Positions 14,292 through 15,333 of a stretch of 15,333 nucleotides of DNA are shown here, in pieces. Every line of letters starts with the position of its first letter. Within the stretch, counting starts at the first letter, position 1. The position numbers and the translations under genes are program-made. The stretch comes from Alphaproteobacteria bacterium. Its GTDB lineage: Bacteria; Pseudomonadota; Alphaproteobacteria; UBA2136; UBA6156. The notes beneath the pieces were generated by a model. The model saw nothing but the letters and a program-made list of their open reading frames with translations, did not search any database and was not told the DNA's origin. The stretch lies in NCBI GenBank assembly GCA_027489415.1, contig JAIXZU010000100.1, positions 1-15,333 on the forward strand, read 5' to 3'.

Positions 14292-14336
14292 CCTCCAGTT
14301 AAGTTCCACAGGCGGCCTACGGGCCGCCCTTTTTTT
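14205..14336 (+). ncRNA. Candidate structured leader RNA or small RNA ending in a terminator
   Basis: Several nested complementarities can be seen: CGCCAC (14210-14215) with GTGGCG (14270-14275); inside it GCTGGG (14231-14236) with CCCGGC (14243-14248, one G-U pair); then CTTAAC (14287-14292) with GTTAAG (14298-14303); then the terminator stem. This could be an sRNA, the 3' UTR of the rhodanese operon, or a regulatory leader of the MFS gene. No known RNA family was recognised, and stems of six pairs can occur by chance. Confidence 0.3.
14311..14336 (+). terminator. Strong intrinsic terminator
   Basis: GGCGGCC (14311-14317) and GGCCGCC (14322-14328) form a perfect 7-bp GC stem closed by a C(TACG)G loop, an unusually stable tetraloop type. 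One C and seven T follow (14330-14336). It ends transcripts from the Wzy/PCMT/rhodanese operon and, since it is only 32 nt ahead of the MFS ATG, would also block read-through into that gene or act as its attenuator. Confidence 0.9.
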
Positions 14337-14368
14337 GTCCATGAACCCCCTGAAACCAAGGAGTCCCC

Positions 14369-15333
14369 ATGAAACCCTCAACCCTCCACCCTAACGCGAA
14401 GCTCGTGAAGTGGCACTTTATGTGCGGCGAACTCTCGTTCATGATGCCCATCATCGTCATGTTCGCGCAGTGGCGCGGCGTCACGTTCTCGCAGTTCATG
14501 GCCATTCAGGCTCTGTTCGCAGTGGCCTTGCTGGTGCTCACACCACTGGTCAGCCCGCTGGCGGATAAATACGGCCGCCGCCCAGCCGCCATCATCGGCT
14601 CGGGCCTCTGGCTCGCGGGTCACGTCGTCATTCTGCTCGGCTACGGCTGGCAAAGCTATGCGTTCGCGGAAATCCTCCTCGGCCTCGGCTTCGCCGCCTC
14701 AAGGCCAGCGCTGGAAGCCATAGTGTACGACTCTCTCGCCCACGTCGGGCGGGAGGACGCGCACTTCGAAGCCCTCACCGAGCAAACGCGCGCCCTGTCC
14801 TACGCAGGCGCCGTCGCCATGGCTTTGGGGGGCTGGATGTACCTCATCCACCCCACGGTTCCGGTCATCGCCACGGTGCTCTCCAACGCCGCCATGGTCT
14901 GGGTCGCGTTCAAAGTGAAGGAAGTTCCCTACCGAACCTCCATCGCGGACAAAGTGCCCACCTACAGCGAAATGGTGCAGCAGGTCTGGGTCAGCCTCTC
15001 CGCACAGCAGGTGCGCTGGCTGGTCATCCTGCCCGGCCTAATCTCCGGCAGCACCATCACGCTGTTCTGGTCGGTGCAACCGTCGCTCACTGCGGCGGGT
15101 GTCGGGGCAGGGGTCTCAAGCATCCTGTTCGCGGGGTACTTCGCAGCGCGCGGCTGGTTCGCTGGCAAGTGCAAGCAACTGGCGGAACGCTTCACCGCGC
15201 GGCAGTGCTTCCTGTTCTGCATCATCGCCCTCGCGGGCGGCTTTGCAGGCGTGGCACTGCTGCCGTGGTGGCTGGCTTATGTGCCTTTCGTGCTTGGCTC
15301 GGGGTTCACGTTCATCCTAGCCAGCATGCAGGG
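14369..15333 (+). CDS. MFS transporter, N-terminal part (cut by window edge)
   Basis: The frame is open from ATG 14369 to the right edge, 321 codons. It begins MKPSTLHPNAKLVKWHFMCG and contains at least eight hydrophobic segments. The loop between helices 2 and 3 reads PLADKYGRRP, the motif A (D---GRR) of the major facilitator superfamily. A basic/polar central loop (about residues 180-215) separates the two six-helix halves. The start is well supported by AAGGAG 5 nt upstream. It lies 32 nt after the strong terminator, so it needs either its own promoter or read-through. Substrate cannot be told from sequence; drug, sugar or metabolite export are all possible. A direct role in the polysaccharide pathway is not indicated. 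Confidence 0.88.
   Translation, partial: MKPSTLHPNAKLVKWHFMCGELSFMMPIIVMFAQWRGVTFSQFMAIQALFAVALLVLTPLVSPLADKYGRRPAAIIGSGLWLAGHVVILLGYGWQSYAFAEILLGLGFAASRPALEAIVYDSLAHVGREDAHFEALTEQTRALSYAGAVAMALGGWMYLIHPTVPVIATVLSNAAMVWVAFKVKEVPYRTSIADKVPTYSEMVQQVWVSLSAQQVRWLVILPGLISGSTITLFWSVQPSLTAAGVGAGVSSILFAGYFAARGWFAGKCKQLAERFTARQCFLFCIIALAGGFAGVALLPWWLAYVPFVLGSGFTFILASMQ

Noticed and set aside
14205..14336. tRNA or tmRNA gene
   Set aside because: No cloverleaf, no T-loop GTTCGAATC-type motif and no CCA end could be found in the segment.
1..15333. Insertion sequences, integrases or attachment sites
   Set aside because: No transposase or integrase frames, terminal inverted repeats or target duplications were seen. 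The locus looks like an ordinary chromosomal EPS cluster without mobile-element remains.

Overview
The window looks like chromosomal DNA of a Gram-negative bacterium, most likely an alphaproteobacterium. GC is moderately high by eye. The outer-membrane genes, the BBP2_2-type barrel, and the isoaspartyl-methyltransferase-like gene followed by a rhodanese all fit that group. No species can be named from the sequence alone.

The left two thirds (1-10838) is a compact minus-strand operon for making and exporting an extracellular polysaccharide by a Wzx/Wzy-type route. In transcription order it encodes: a small secreted protein of unknown function (10838-10386); an outer-membrane beta-barrel (10353-9109); a short Wza-like export lipoprotein (9040-8348); a Wzc-like co-polymerase/tyrosine autokinase with a seven-tyrosine tail (8184-5980); a PPP-family phosphatase (5969-5193); a GT4 glycosyltransferase (5114-4014); a Wzx-like flippase (4017-2713); a double-length GT4 protein made of two tandem copies of one enzyme (2710-221); and a further GT4-type glycosyltransferase cut by the left edge (218-1). 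From 4017 onward the genes are coupled by 2-4 nt junctions. A good sigma70-like promoter (10928-10900) precedes the operon. A hairpin and possible internal promoters sit between the export lipoprotein and the kinase.

Divergently, on the plus strand, lie an O-antigen ligase/polymerase (Wzy-type) with a C-terminal TPR-like domain (10938-13064), a degenerate PCMT-family methyltransferase (13074-13730) and a single-domain rhodanese (13734-14066). The 302-bp gap at 14067-14368 holds an 8-bp tandem repeat, hairpins, a possible 31-codon leader ORF and a strong intrinsic terminator. An MFS transporter then begins at 14369 and is cut by the right edge.

Working model: glycosyltransferases build a lipid-linked repeat unit in the cytoplasm, the flippase moves it across the inner membrane, and the divergent Wzy-like protein polymerises or ligates it. 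The Wzc-like kinase, under control of the neighbouring phosphatase, governs chain length and export. The short export lipoprotein probably works with the beta-barrel to cross the outer membrane. The less ordinary features are the duplicated GT4 fusion with a shared Cys cluster and an altered EX7E motif, the PPP phosphatase in place of a low-molecular-weight tyrosine phosphatase, a perfect 12-bp hairpin inside the phosphatase start, and a dyad element in the divergent promoter.
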